In this document: one piece after another, positions 41,149 to 49,792 of the stretch
How the letters are laid out: every line of letters starts with the position of its first letter
Numbering within the stretch: position 1 is the stretch's first letter
Origin: Streptococcus australis
GTDB taxonomy: Bacteria; Bacillota; Bacilli; Lactobacillales; Streptococcaceae
Length of the DNA stretch: 64,000 bases
Reading direction: 5' to 3'
Assembly (NCBI RefSeq): GCF_901543175.1
Contig: NZ_LR594040.1
Location: 62,001-126,000 of the forward strand
Made by a program: the position numbers and the translations under genes
Notes under the pieces: generated by a model
Database searches by the model: none
Told to the model about the DNA's origin: nothing
What the model saw: the letters and a program-made list of their open reading frames with translations, nothing else

Positions 41149-42144
41149 ATGAGTAAATTACAATTAAGTCCGAATAAAGTAGCTTGCTTGCAAAAACTCT
41201 CTGACGAGAACGGCATTATCTCAGCTCTTGCCTTTGACCAACGTGGCGCTTTGAAACGCCTCATGGCCCAATACCAAACGGAAGAACCAACAGTCGCTCA
41301 AATGGAAGAACTCAAAGTCTTGGTTGCAGATGAATTGACAAAATACGCATCCTCTATGCTTCTTGACCCAGAGTATGGACTTCCAGCTACAAAAGCGCTT
41401 GATGCTAATGCTGGTCTTCTCCTAGCTTATGAGAAAACTGGCTACGACACAGCTAGCACTAAACGCTTGCCTGACTGCTTGGATGTTTGGTCTGCAAAAC
41501 GCATCAAGGAACAAGGCGCAGACGCTGTTAAGTTCTTGCTTTACTATGACGTAGATAGTTCTGATGAACTCAACCAACAAAAACAAGCCTACATCGAACG
41601 CATCGGTTCAGAGTGTGTGGCGGAAGACATTCCATTCTTCCTTGAAATCTTGGCTTACGATGAAAAAATCGCTGACGCAGGCTCTGCAGAATACGCAAAA
41701 GTGAAACCACACAAGGTTATCGGTGCGATGAAGGTCTTCTCAGACCCACGCTTCAATATTGATGTTTTGAAAGTTGAAGTTCCAGTCAATGTGAAATACG
41801 TTGAAGGCTTTGGTGATGGTGAAATCGTCCATACTCGCGAAGAAGCAGCAGCCTTCTTCAAAGCACAAGATGAGGCAACGAACTTACCATACATCTATTT
41901 GAGTGCAGGTGTGTCAGCTAAACTCTTCCAAGAAACGCTTGTCTTTGCCCACGAATCAGGCGCAAACTTCAACGGAGTTCTTTGTGGCCGTGCAACATGG
42001 GCAGGATCAGTTGAAGCCTACATCAAAGACGGTGAAGCAGCAGCTCGTGAATGGCTTCGCACAACTGGTTTTGAGAACATTGACGAACTCAACAAGGTTC
42101 TTCAAACAACAGCGACTTCATGGACTGAACGAGTAGAAGCATAA
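41149..42144 (+). CDS. lacD: tagatose 1,6-diphosphate aldolase
   Basis: 331 residues, LacD type class I aldolase. Motifs: [15 protein letters not shown] near residue 25, the Schiff-base region [12 protein letters not shown] near residue 125 and [10 protein letters not shown] near residue 163. Ribosome binding site AATAAGGAAGTATCT. Cleaves tagatose-1,6-bisphosphate to triose phosphates. In pneumococcus as I remember it, agaS is followed directly by galM, so lacD here is an addition. The kinase LacC that should act before it is not in the window. Confidence 0.92.
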   Translation: MSKLQLSPNKVACLQKLSDENGIISALAFDQRGALKRLMAQYQTEEPTVAQMEELKVLVADELTKYASSMLLDPEYGLPATKALDANAGLLLAYEKTGYDTASTKRLPDCLDVWSAKRIKEQGADAVKFLLYYDVDSSDELNQQKQAYIERIGSECVAEDIPFFLEILAYDEKIADAGSAEYAKVKPHKVIGAMKVFSDPRFNIDVLKVEVPVNVKYVEGFGDGEIVHTREEAAAFFKAQDEATNLPYIYLSAGVSAKLFQETLVFAHESGANFNGVLCGRATWAGSVEAYIKDGEAAAREWLRTTGFENIDELNKVLQTTATSWTERVEA

Positions 42145-42290
42145 AACAAGAATAGAAGAATTCCCTTTTGTTAAGAAGATACTTAAGGTTTTCTGACAAA
42201 GGATTCTGAAAATAGAAACTACAACCATAGATGGTGAATACACTTTCTATGGTTTGTTTACTTAAGAGAAATGGATCAAAGGAGAGAAGA

Positions 42291-43328
42291 ATGAAAGCAT
42301 ACACAGAGCGTGTATTTGGAAATCACGAGGGCAAGGATGTCTTGGCCTATCGCTTTGAGACTGACGGCGGCTACCAGCTTGAAGTCATGACTTATGGTGC
42401 GACCATCTTACGCTATGTCACACCTGACAAGGCTGGTAATTTTGCCAATGTTATCTTGGGCTTTGATGACTTTGCTAGCTATATAGGCAATAGTCCCAAG
42501 CATGGAGCAAGTGTAGGTCCTGTAGCGGGCCGTATTGCAGGTGCAACATTTGAGCTCAATGGCCAGACCTATAATCTTGAAGTCAACAACGCTAGCAACT
42601 GTAACCACGGTGGTTCAACAGGTTGGGATGCGAACTTGTTTGAACTGGTTGAGGTGAGCGACCATGGCTTGACTCTCTACACAGAGCGTACAGACGGGAC
42701 AGGGGGATTCCCTGGTAATCTCAAGATTTGGATCAGCTATCACTTGGAAGAAACTGGTGCCTACGAAGTCAGCTATAAGGTGACGACAGATCAGGATACG
42801 CTTGTCAATCCAACTAATCACAGCTACTTCAACTTGTCTGGTGATTTCACGCAGACAATTGACCGCCATGTCTTCCAACTAAATACGGAGGGCATTTACC
42901 CAATCGCTCCCGACGGTGTTCCAGCTAAGACTCCAGATGCTGATCGTGATGCAGTGAAACACATCTACAATGGTGCTTTGCTCAAGGATATCTTTGCAGA
43001 GGAAGATGAGCAAATCCAGTTGGTATCTGGTTTGGATCACCCATTTGCCCTTCCTACAGGTCATGACAATGCTGGTTTCCTTTATGACCAAAACTCAGGT
43101 CGCTTCCTACTTTTCAAGACAGAGGCCCCTTGCTTTGTGGTCTACTCAGCAAACTTTGTGGATGAGAGTGTCATCATAGCTGGTCAGCCAATGGTACAAC
43201 ACAATGGGATTGCCCTTGAAGCGCAGGTCTTACCAGATGCCATTCACAGTGACCTTAAAGACCAAGTTATTCTCAAAGCAGGGCAAACCTTTACTAGTAA
43301 AACTCGCTACGAGCTTGTTGTTAAATAA
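42291..43328 (+). CDS. galM: aldose 1-epimerase (galactose mutarotase)
   Basis: 345 residues. Interconverts alpha and beta galactose, making BgaC-released sugar usable. Motifs: GPVAGRIAGATFELNG near residue 77, NCNHGGSTGWD near residue 103 and the catalytic NPTNHSYFNLSG near residue 175 with His. The ATG at 42291 follows AAAGGAGAGAAGA. The 146-bp gap from lacD has no clear terminator, so readthrough is likely. Closed by the terminator at 43334. Confidence 0.95.
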   Translation: MKAYTERVFGNHEGKDVLAYRFETDGGYQLEVMTYGATILRYVTPDKAGNFANVILGFDDFASYIGNSPKHGASVGPVAGRIAGATFELNGQTYNLEVNNASNCNHGGSTGWDANLFELVEVSDHGLTLYTERTDGTGGFPGNLKIWISYHLEETGAYEVSYKVTTDQDTLVNPTNHSYFNLSGDFTQTIDRHVFQLNTEGIYPIAPDGVPAKTPDADRDAVKHIYNGALLKDIFAEEDEQIQLVSGLDHPFALPTGHDNAGFLYDQNSGRFLLFKTEAPCFVVYSANFVDESVIIAGQPMVQHNGIALEAQVLPDAIHSDLKDQVILKAGQTFTSKTRYELVVK

Positions 43329-43333
43329 AAAGA

Positions 43334-43355
43334 AGAGCTGGTTTCCAGCTCTTTT
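43334..43355 (+). terminator. terminator of the galactoside operon
   Basis: Stem AGAGCTGG / CCAGCTCT with a TTT loop and trailing TTT. Confidence 0.85.
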
Positions 43356-43367
43356 GAGTTGTCTTCA

Positions 43368-43395
43368 TTGACATTTTATCTCATTAGTGTATAAT
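43368..43395 (+). promoter_or_regulatory. sigma-A promoter of the VOC gene
   Basis: TTGACA (43368-43373) and TATAAT (43390-43395), 16 bp apart, about 40 nt before the ATG. Confidence 0.8.
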
Positions 43396-43434
43396 TGATG
43401 TAATCGATAAAGTTACAACAAGAGGAGATACCTT

Positions 43435-44289
43435 ATGACTTATGCATACCAAAGCCACATTTACCTAGCAGAAGTGGTTTTAAATGTCAAGGATTTGGCA
43501 AGTCAAACGGCTTTTTATCACCAGATTATTGGCTTGGAGATTTTATCTCAAACAGAGACAGAAGCGATTTTGGGACTTGGTAAAAAAGCCTTGGTCCACT
43601 TGATTGAGACAGAAAAAGCTGGGGAAGTAAGGGAGCATTATGGGCTCTACCATCTGGCGATTTTGTTGCCGACACGAAAAGCCTTGGCAGATGTCTTGAA
43701 GCACCTAAGTGACTTGCGGATTCCTCTGGTTGGGGGTGCAGATCATGGATACAGCGAGGCTATTTATCTAGAGGATTTGGAAGGAAATGGCATTGAACTT
43801 TACCGTGATAAGCCAGTTTCTTCATGGGATATTCGAGAAGACGGTCGTATTATTGGTGTGACCGAGGCTCTTGCGGCACAGGACATCTATGAGTTGGGGG
43901 AAAAGGCAGAGCCCTTTTCCCTAGCCGAAGGGACGAGAATGGGACATATCCATCTATCGGTTAAGGATAGCCACGCGGCAAGTCAGTTTTATCAAAAGGT
44001 GTTGGGGCTGGAAGATAAATTTAGTATTCCTAGTGCTAGTTGGATAGCGGCAGGTCAGTACCATCACCACCTGGCTGTCAACGAATGGGCTGGAAAAGGT
44101 CTGGCTCCGCGTGAGCAAGGCTTGCCAGGCTTGGCCTACTACGCCCTTGAGGTCGAAAGCAAGGAAGAACTCTTGAACATCGTTAAGCAAGCACAAGAGC
44201 TAGAAGCTCCGATCAAGTGGTTACATTCGAGTGAAGTGGATCTTGTAGACCCAGACGGGATTGTGACACGCATTCGCTTGGCACGATGA
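43435..44289 (+). CDS. VOC superfamily (glyoxalase / extradiol dioxygenase-like) protein
   Basis: 284 residues with two VOC modules (about 8-125 and 160-282). Metal-site residues: His10-region SHIYLAEVVLNV, HLAILLP, GIELYRD in the first; GHIHLSVKD, HHHLAVNEW and DGIVTRIRL in the second. Resembles CatE-type catechol 2,3-dioxygenase of Bacillus, but a specific substrate cannot be assigned. Has its own promoter and a following hairpin, so it is monocistronic. Confidence 0.85.
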   Translation: MTYAYQSHIYLAEVVLNVKDLASQTAFYHQIIGLEILSQTETEAILGLGKKALVHLIETEKAGEVREHYGLYHLAILLPTRKALADVLKHLSDLRIPLVGGADHGYSEAIYLEDLEGNGIELYRDKPVSSWDIREDGRIIGVTEALAAQDIYELGEKAEPFSLAEGTRMGHIHLSVKDSHAASQFYQKVLGLEDKFSIPSASWIAAGQYHHHLAVNEWAGKGLAPREQGLPGLAYYALEVESKEELLNIVKQAQELEAPIKWLHSSEVDLVDPDGIVTRIRLAR

Positions 44290-44325
44290 GACGAGGAAAA
44301 TACGTCATTTATTTTAGAGACATAG

Positions 44326-44381
44326 AAAAAGGCGGACAAGCTCGTATTCTGTTTTTAGAATAGAGACTTGTTCGCTTTTTA
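44326..44381 (+). terminator. terminator after VOC gene
   Basis: AAAAAGGCGGACAAG pairs with CTTGTTCGCTTTTT (one G-T pair), with an inner TATTCT / AGAATA stem. Confidence 0.7.
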
Positions 44382-44427
44382 TGGAATGATAAAGAGTGAA
44401 ACCATTATAGCCAAACTGTAAAGGTAA

Positions 44428-44598
44428 TCACCTGTTTTTTGTAGCTGACAAGGATTTTTCCTCTTTGAAGTTTGTAGCAGCTTTTTCTATATCTTGGACA
44501 AAGGTCTGCAAGATAGTGGGTAAGTAGGCTTCGCAAGGGCCATAGATAGAGTTCATAGGCTGGTCCATTCTAAGAATGGCTCGTATTGCTACGAGCAT
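44428..44598 (-). CDS. possible small ORF or gene remnant (56 aa)
   Basis: Minus-strand frame beginning MLVAIRAILRMDQPMNSIYG and ending FKEEKSLSATKNR. It has no convincing ribosome binding site, but a TATAAT-like motif lies upstream at about 44622-44627. The middle (PCEAYLPTILQTFVQDIEKA) looks like real protein sequence. It could be a degraded 3' end of a gene. It lies in a 449-bp gap that otherwise holds only the terminator and the csoR promoter. Confidence 0.25.
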   Translation of the reverse strand: MLVAIRAILRMDQPMNSIYGPCEAYLPTILQTFVQDIEKAATNFKEEKSLSATKNR

Positions 44599-44682
44599 AG
44601 ATTCTAATAGTATTTGTCATTCTATTATACCATGAAAGCGATAGCAGGGTAAGATTCTATAGATAAAGAGGGAACGAGAACT

Positions 44683-44711
44683 TTGACAAAGGAGTCCATT
44701 AGAGATATAAT
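44683..44711 (+). promoter_or_regulatory. strong sigma-A promoter of the CsoR/CstR gene
   Basis: Consensus TTGACA (44683-44688) and TATAAT (44706-44711) with 17 bp spacing, 27 nt before the ATG. No CsoR-type palindrome is seen here, so this gene is probably not autoregulated. Confidence 0.85.
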
Positions 44712-44738
44712 GAAGAAAAAGTGACCAAGGATAAATCA

Positions 44739-44996
44739 ATGACAAACTCAAAGTATATTACACGGCTTAAACGCTCAGAAGGCCAGTTACGTGGTATCCA
44801 AAAAATGATAGAAGAAGAGCGTGATTGTGCAGATATCATTACCCAGTTGACAGCGGTTCGTTCGAGTGTGGAGCGTGTGATTGAGATGATCATTACCGAG
44901 AATCTCACAGCCTGCATCAACCAACCACTAGACGACCCTGGAGCTCAAAAAGAACGCTTAGAAAAGGCTGTTCAATACCTTATCAAACGAAAATAG
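44739..44996 (+). CDS. CsoR/CstR-family (DUF156) repressor, persulfide-sensor type
   Basis: 85 residues, all-helical DUF156 fold. Start ATG 44739; a frame upstream to 44721 is open. RLKRSEGQLRGIQKMI is the family helix-1 signature. Cys30 (ERDCADIITQL) and Cys59 (NLTACIN) match the two Cys of S. aureus CstR. The His that Cu-sensing CsoR has four residues before the second Cys is absent (Glu-Asn-Leu-Thr there), which favours persulfide sensing. A CsoR-type palindrome lies 4.9 kb away in front of the rhodanese operon, the likely target. Confidence 0.85.
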   Translation: MTNSKYITRLKRSEGQLRGIQKMIEEERDCADIITQLTAVRSSVERVIEMIITENLTACINQPLDDPGAQKERLEKAVQYLIKRK

Positions 44997-45049
44997 TAGT
45001 TCTCTATGTGATAGAACAAGATAAGAAAGTAAATCACAGGAGGGGAAAG

Positions 45050-46363
45050 ATGACAAAAGAAGAACGAGCAGAAAAATGGTTTCAGAGTGTTCCTGAAGCA
45101 GAAGCTATTCCTATACAAACCAAAATGGAGATCTGTAGTCAGGCAGCGAAGCGAATGGCGTTTATCTGGCTTGTACTACTTGGTGTGGAATGCTTGTCCC
45201 TATTCTGGGGCACTAGAGGAGAACTGTTCAATCAAGTAGCGGACTTTCTAAATCAGCTATCAGAAGGGAGTCCCACAAAAAATCGATATAAGGGTCTCGC
45301 ACTTGCAGGGACTCTTATTTGTCTGCCTGTCTTGATTTTGCCTAGCGTTGTTGCCCATTTCTTTAGACAAGTTTGGATTCAAAAAGAGGCTGAAAAGGTA
45401 GTCAAAGTGATGACCCCTGTTACAAGTGATCAGCCTTATCTAGATGGAGATGAGGGAGCAGATTTTGCGAGTATTTCCGGAGGAATCTTTGCGGATTGGG
45501 TGCTAGATGATGGTGAGAAGGAACAAAATGGCTTTGAACTTGAGGAAGTATGGCAGCAACTGGCAGCTGTACAAGATGGTGATAGGGATTTTCTCATTTT
45601 AATACCTCAGCAACCAGTTAAACTAGAGGGGAGTCAGCTTGTATCGGATTTTGTACAGGTTTGTCAGGATGAAGATTCGGACGGTTTTCATTTTGAGATC
45701 AGTGTTGCCGATGCTGAACGGATCAATGAGAATGTAATCTACGAAAAAAATGGGCTGAGCAAGAAAGAAACTCAAGACATGCTTTGGGCATATTTGGAGA
45801 ACAGAGTCACATCAGAGCTAGAAGACTGGGAAATTGTACTAGATATGCGGACAGATGAGCAGAAAAATATCGCAATCTATCAGGAAATAACCCAATTGCT
45901 AACAGATGATAGTGAGGTACGATCTCGTTTGACCTCCTGTTTTGAATCACCGAAAGCCTATTTCAAGCAGTATGCAGAGAGATATGACGTGCGGGGTATA
46001 GGAGAAGAAGCCAATGAAGCCACGATAAAATGGCTTGCTATTGCTGATGAACTGCTTGCTGTGGATGCAGTCATTGAGTTAGACTGGAAGACAGATAAGG
46101 ACGAATTTCTGTACCAACTAGCACCTCTGGCAGCTAAACAAACTCTTGATTTGGAGGAGAATTGGTTCGACGAGGGTGATGACATCCCTACTTGGTGTAA
46201 AATTTTGGACGAAAGATGGGCTGGACACGATTTCTGTCTTGCTTGTATGGATATTAATAGTGATAGTTATGTGCTATTTATCTGCAAGAGGGATATTCTG
46301 GAAAAATTAATCACCTTGAGTCACACAATCAATCAGCGTTTCGGCTATGCAAAAAATATGTAA
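45050..46363 (+). CDS. two-TM protein with C-terminal DUF6630-like domain
   Basis: 437 residues from ATG 45050 (CACAGGAGGGGAAAG upstream). Two membrane segments, about 35-55 (AFIWLVLLGVECLSLFW) and 85-110 (ALAGTLICLPVLILPSVV), then a long acidic cytoplasmic region. The end (CKILDERWAGHDFCLACMDINSDSYVLF, split) resembles DUF6630. Function unknown. Starts 53 nt after the CsoR-type repressor and may be cotranscribed with it. Confidence 0.7.
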   Translation: MTKEERAEKWFQSVPEAEAIPIQTKMEICSQAAKRMAFIWLVLLGVECLSLFWGTRGELFNQVADFLNQLSEGSPTKNRYKGLALAGTLICLPVLILPSVVAHFFRQVWIQKEAEKVVKVMTPVTSDQPYLDGDEGADFASISGGIFADWVLDDGEKEQNGFELEEVWQQLAAVQDGDRDFLILIPQQPVKLEGSQLVSDFVQVCQDEDSDGFHFEISVADAERINENVIYEKNGLSKKETQDMLWAYLENRVTSELEDWEIVLDMRTDEQKNIAIYQEITQLLTDDSEVRSRLTSCFESPKAYFKQYAERYDVRGIGEEANEATIKWLAIADELLAVDAVIELDWKTDKDEFLYQLAPLAAKQTLDLEENWFDEGDDIPTWCKILDERWAGHDFCLACMDINSDSYVLFICKRDILEKLITLSHTINQRFGYAKNM

Positions 46364-46394
46364 TTGCTAGTGTATTTCAAGGAGGGAGTTCAAG

Positions 46395-46673
46395 ATGATT
46401 TTTGCATTTAAGGATGCACCCAACACAGCCTGTATAGTTTGTCACCATGTCTTGGCTGGGAAAAATCCGATCACCTTTATCTCCCACGATGAAGAGGATG
46501 GCATGTGGCAATTTTTGTGTTCAGATGACCACACTGGAGAGGATGCACGCCTCATTTCCCTAGCTGAAGCATTTAAACTAGACGCATCTATCGGACAAGT
46601 CGCGTATATACCTTGTGGCTATGCGGTGGAAAGAAAAGATATGCTTACTGGCTGGAAACCATGCCCATCTTAA
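46395..46673 (+). CDS. DUF2185-like small protein
   Basis: 92 residues. Features CIVCHHVL with two Cys, SHDEEDGMWQFLCSDDH and a late AVERKDM, resembling DUF2185 / Imm33-like proteins. Families of this kind occur as immunity or housekeeping proteins; the role here is unknown. Ribosome binding site CAAGGAGGGAGTTCAAG. Follows the two-TM protein by 31 nt. Confidence 0.65.
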   Translation: MIFAFKDAPNTACIVCHHVLAGKNPITFISHDEEDGMWQFLCSDDHTGEDARLISLAEAFKLDASIGQVAYIPCGYAVERKDMLTGWKPCPS

Positions 46674-46805
46674 CAGTTGGGGTTCCGTCTAAGACAACTT
46701 GTATGAAAATGAAAGAAACCTAGAGATGCTTGGATACAAATTGGAAGAAAACCCATTGTTGTTGTATAATTAAAGGTGGCAAGACAAGTTAAAGGAGGCC
46801 AGCAA

Positions 46806-47294
46806 ATGGAAGCATACGAAAAAGTAGTAGAAATGCTAAATGGGCTAGATATTCCTTTTGAAATCGTGGAGCACGATCCAGCCTTAACGACGGAGCAGGC
46901 AGATAGTTTTATCGAAGGAATCGAAGGTGTCCGTACCAAAACCATGTTTCTCACCAACAAAAAGAAAACAGCCTATTGTCTCGTGATTATGGATGATAAG
47001 AAACGTTTGGATATGGACCTCTTGAAAGACTTGGTAGGAGCCAATAGAATCCGTATGGCTTCCTCTGAGAGCTTGTTTGAAAAAATGATGTTACCAGCAG
47101 GTGTTGTTTCTCCATTTGGCTTGCTGAACAATACTGACAAGGATATTCAAGTTTATTTCGACAAAGAAATCACGTCGGAAAAACGGATGAGTTTCCACCC
47201 CAATACCAACGAGAAAACCCTTTTTTTGGACACGACAGATATACTCAAATTCCTAGAAGCCATTGGTTACGAGTTCCATATCATTGAGTTGTAA
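46806..47294 (+). CDS. YbaK/ProX-type aminoacyl-tRNA deacylase
   Basis: 162 residues from ATG 46806 (AAAGGAGGCCAGCAA). YbaK/aaRS-associated domain: FEIVEHDPALTTEQAD near the N-terminus, GVRTKTMFLTNKKK with the conserved Lys near residue 45, and MLPAGVVSPFGLLN near residue 97 forming the substrate pocket. Clears mischarged tRNA-Pro or a related tRNA in trans. Ends at a bidirectional terminator. Confidence 0.85.
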   Translation: MEAYEKVVEMLNGLDIPFEIVEHDPALTTEQADSFIEGIEGVRTKTMFLTNKKKTAYCLVIMDDKKRLDMDLLKDLVGANRIRMASSESLFEKMMLPAGVVSPFGLLNNTDKDIQVYFDKEITSEKRMSFHPNTNEKTLFLDTTDILKFLEAIGYEFHIIEL

Positions 47295-47300
47295 AAACGA

Positions 47301-47332
47301 AAAAACCGATTAAGTTTCTTAATCGGTTTTTT
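47301..47332. terminator. bidirectional terminator between YbaK gene and rhodanese operon
   Basis: Perfect stem AAAAACCGATTAAG / CTTAATCGGTTTTT with a 3-nt loop. Confidence 0.92.
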
Positions 47333-47334
47333 AC

Positions 47335-47631
47335 TTATTCTACTTGACCAGGCCAAGCATTCATACCACCTTCTACATTGGTAACGGTGAGGCCTTGGGC
47401 GCTGAGAAATTGACAGGCAGAGGCAGAACGCACTCCACCTTGGCATATGACATGGTATTCATGGTCCGGTTTGAGTTCTTTGTAGTCTTGCTCCAAGGTA
47501 CTTAACGGAAGATTTTTGGCACCTGGTGCATGTCCTGCTTGGAATTCATGTACTTCACGTACATCGATAAGATCTAGTTTTTCATTTTGATATTTTTCAT
47601 AAAAGTTAGCCATGCTGATATTAGTTACCAT
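47335..47631 (-). CDS. single-domain rhodanese (last gene of sulfur operon)
   Basis: 98 residues with active Cys in the CQGGVRS loop near residue 69 and the rhodanese opening DLIDVREVHEFQAGHAPGA. Sulfurtransferase handling persulfide sulfur. The start overlaps the end of the CoA-disulfide reductase gene by 11 nt, so it is translationally coupled. Confidence 0.88.
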   Translation of the reverse strand: MVTNISMANFYEKYQNEKLDLIDVREVHEFQAGHAPGAKNLPLSTLEQDYKELKPDHEYHVICQGGVRSASACQFLSAQGLTVTNVEGGMNAWPGQVE

Positions 47632-49276
47632 ATTCTACTCCTTCTGGGTTAGCCATTTTGTACAGTGAATAAGCGCCGTCAAGGTTTTGGACGGTAAATC
47701 CTGCTTGTTTGAGGATACGCTCTGCGATATAGCTGCGCAAACCGCTATGGCAGCTAACGATGTAGGCTTGATTCTTGTCCAGTTCGTCCAAGCGTTCTCG
47801 TAGTTCGTTTAGGGGGATGTGGATGGTATCGACTCTGAGTCGACCACTCTGGAATTCGCCACTTGTCCGTACATCTAAGAATTTCTTACCAGTAGCCAGT
47901 TCGTCTTCGAGCTGGTACCATTGAATATTGTCGCTTAAACCTTCGATTAGGTTCAAGGCCGCGTAGCCCAGCATGTTGACGGGATCCTTAGCGGAGCCAA
48001 ATGGTGGCGCATAGGTGAACTCCAATTCTGGTAAGTCAAAGACGGTGAGATTTCCCTTGATAGCAGTTGCTAGGATATCAATTCGCTTGTCAACACCTTT
48101 CTTCCCAACTCCTTGGGCACCATAGATTTTTCCAGTGGTTGGTTCAAAGAGAAGCTTCAAGGTCATATCAGTAGCGCCTGGATAATAACCAGCGTGGTCT
48201 TTCCCACTGACATGAAGGGCCTTGTAAGGAAGTTGATTCATGACAAGGATACGTTCGCTGAGACCAGTCGAAGCAGCTGTCATATCAAAGGCACGAACGA
48301 TGGCAGTACCGATACTGCCCTTGTTGGTACGACCGAGTCCTGCGATGACATCCGCTACTTGTCGTCCTTGACGATTGGCAGGAGAAGCTAGAGAGATGAG
48401 GGCATCTTGGCCCGTAATCTCTTGCTTGACGACGATGGCATCCCCAACTGCAAAAATATCTTTTTGACTGGTTTCGTAATGTTCATCGACCAGAATCCCA
48501 CCACGGAGTCCCAGTTCAATCTCCGCAGCTTTAGCCAGTCCATTTTCAGGTTCAACACCAACAGAAAGGATGGTGAGGTCAGAAGTGATCTCTTGACCGT
48601 TTTCGAGAATGATGACTTTTCCTTGGTCTTCAAATCGAGTCGCAGACTGAGAAGTGATAACGCGAACACCGTTTGCCAGCAATTCTGCTTGGACAAAGGC
48701 CGCCATTTCGTGATCTAATGGTGGCAAGACATGGGGCGCTTTCTCAACGATAGTAACTTGCAATCCACGTTTGGCCAGATTTTCAGCCATTTCAAGCCCG
48801 ATAAAGCCTGCACCGATAACGACAGCTTCTGTTGGATGATTGTCCAAGGCTGCCATAATTTCATCGAGATCGGGAACATTGCGGAGCGTATAGGTATTCT
48901 TAGTTTCTGCCAAACCCTCAATGGCAGGAACAAATGGTTTAGCTCCTGGGGAGAGGATCAACTTGTCATAGCTTTCTGTGAATTCCTGTCCATCGTGTCG
49001 CACTGTCACAGTGTGTTCTTCTGGCGAAATCTGGATGACTTCATGAAATGGGCGCACATCGAGATTAAATCGGGCCTTGAGACTTTCAGGAGTTTGGACC
49101 AATAAACTATCACGGTTTGCAATTTCTCCTGAAACATAGTAAGGAAGTCCGCAGTTTGCAAAGGAAACAAAGAGACCTTTCTCAAAAATAGTGATTTCAG
49201 CGTCTTCCATGAGACGTCTGAGACGGGTTGCTGCTGACATTCCGCCTGCAACTCCCCCGACAATGATAATTTTCAT
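47621..49276 (-). CDS. CoA-disulfide / CoA-persulfide reductase with C-terminal rhodanese domain
   Basis: 551 residues. N-terminal FAD/NAD(P) oxidoreductase: IIVGGVAGGMSAATRLRRL, the redox Cys in SFANCGLPYYVSG (Cys43), NAD loop VVIGAGFIGLEMAENLAK near 152 and FAD-site DIFAVGDA near 271. Dimerisation domain, then a rhodanese domain (about 450-545) with active Cys in SCHSGLRS. E. faecalis has a homologue that reduces CoA persulfide and is controlled by CstR. The operon layout here, with two extra rhodaneses, fits persulfide detoxification. Confidence 0.92.
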   Translation of the reverse strand: MKIIIVGGVAGGMSAATRLRRLMEDAEITIFEKGLFVSFANCGLPYYVSGEIANRDSLLVQTPESLKARFNLDVRPFHEVIQISPEEHTVTVRHDGQEFTESYDKLILSPGAKPFVPAIEGLAETKNTYTLRNVPDLDEIMAALDNHPTEAVVIGAGFIGLEMAENLAKRGLQVTIVEKAPHVLPPLDHEMAAFVQAELLANGVRVITSQSATRFEDQGKVIILENGQEITSDLTILSVGVEPENGLAKAAEIELGLRGGILVDEHYETSQKDIFAVGDAIVVKQEITGQDALISLASPANRQGRQVADVIAGLGRTNKGSIGTAIVRAFDMTAASTGLSERILVMNQLPYKALHVSGKDHAGYYPGATDMTLKLLFEPTTGKIYGAQGVGKKGVDKRIDILATAIKGNLTVFDLPELEFTYAPPFGSAKDPVNMLGYAALNLIEGLSDNIQWYQLEDELATGKKFLDVRTSGEFQSGRLRVDTIHIPLNELRERLDELDKNQAYIVSCHSGLRSYIAERILKQAGFTVQNLDGAYSLYKMANPEGVEYGN

Positions 49277-49296
49277 TGACTCTCTCCTTTATAAAT

Positions 49297-49605
49297 CTAG
49301 ATGACCTTGCCTGTCCAAGCACTCATACCGCCTCGGACATTGATGACATCGTAGCCTTTTTTCTTTAACTTCTTCGCAGCCATCTTACTGCGCACACCAG
49401 AATGACAAATGACATAAAGTGTTTCTTTTGTCGCTGGTGTATAAGATCCGATTTCGGATAGAGGGACATTCTTGGCATTTTTGATATGACCTCTATGGAA
49501 TTCCGTAGGCGTCCGAACATCCAGTAGCTGAATCGGTTCTCTGAGTTTAGCTTCTAACTCGCTGGTAGAAATACTGTCAATTTTTGTAAATAATAAGTGA
49601 AACAT
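49297..49605 (-). CDS. single-domain rhodanese (first gene of sulfur operon)
   Basis: 102 residues from ATG 49605 (TTTGGAGGTGCCT upstream); a TTG start at 49617 is less likely. Opens with LLFTKIDSISTSELEAKL, has LLDVRTPTEFHRGHIKNA and active Cys in CHSGVRSK near residue 72. Leads the three-gene minus-strand operon; its promoter overlaps a CsoR-type palindrome. Confidence 0.9.
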   Translation of the reverse strand: MFHLLFTKIDSISTSELEAKLREPIQLLDVRTPTEFHRGHIKNAKNVPLSEIGSYTPATKETLYVICHSGVRSKMAAKKLKKKGYDVINVRGGMSAWTGKVI

Positions 49606-49617
49606 AGGCACCTCCAA

Positions 49618-49665
49618 ATATACCCTTATGGGGTATATTAAACCATGAAGTTAAGCTTTTGTCAA
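49618..49665 (-). promoter_or_regulatory. CsoR/CstR-type operator overlapping the rhodanese operon promoter
   Basis: Inverted repeat ATATACCC (49618-49625) and GGGTATAT (49631-49638) around TTATG resembles known CsoR-family operators (ATACCC...GGGTAT). Minus-strand TTGACA at 49665-49660 and a TTAATA/TAATAT -10 at about 49641-49636 place the operator over the -10, suited to repression. Confidence 0.8.
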
Positions 49666-49792
49666 GCAAGTTGTTTTGAGTTGGGATGGGGAATGGTTTC
49701 GAGAGTCTAGAAAGAAGTCCTAGACCAGCTTATTCTTGACCTTTCAAAGCCTTTTTGATATGATGGCGTCAAAGTAAGTGTGAGGTGATAAG

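Noticed and set aside
44739..44996. Copper-sensing CsoR rather than CstR
   Set aside because: The His ligand of CsoR is missing and no copper exporter or chaperone gene is near, while a persulfide operon with a matching operator is.
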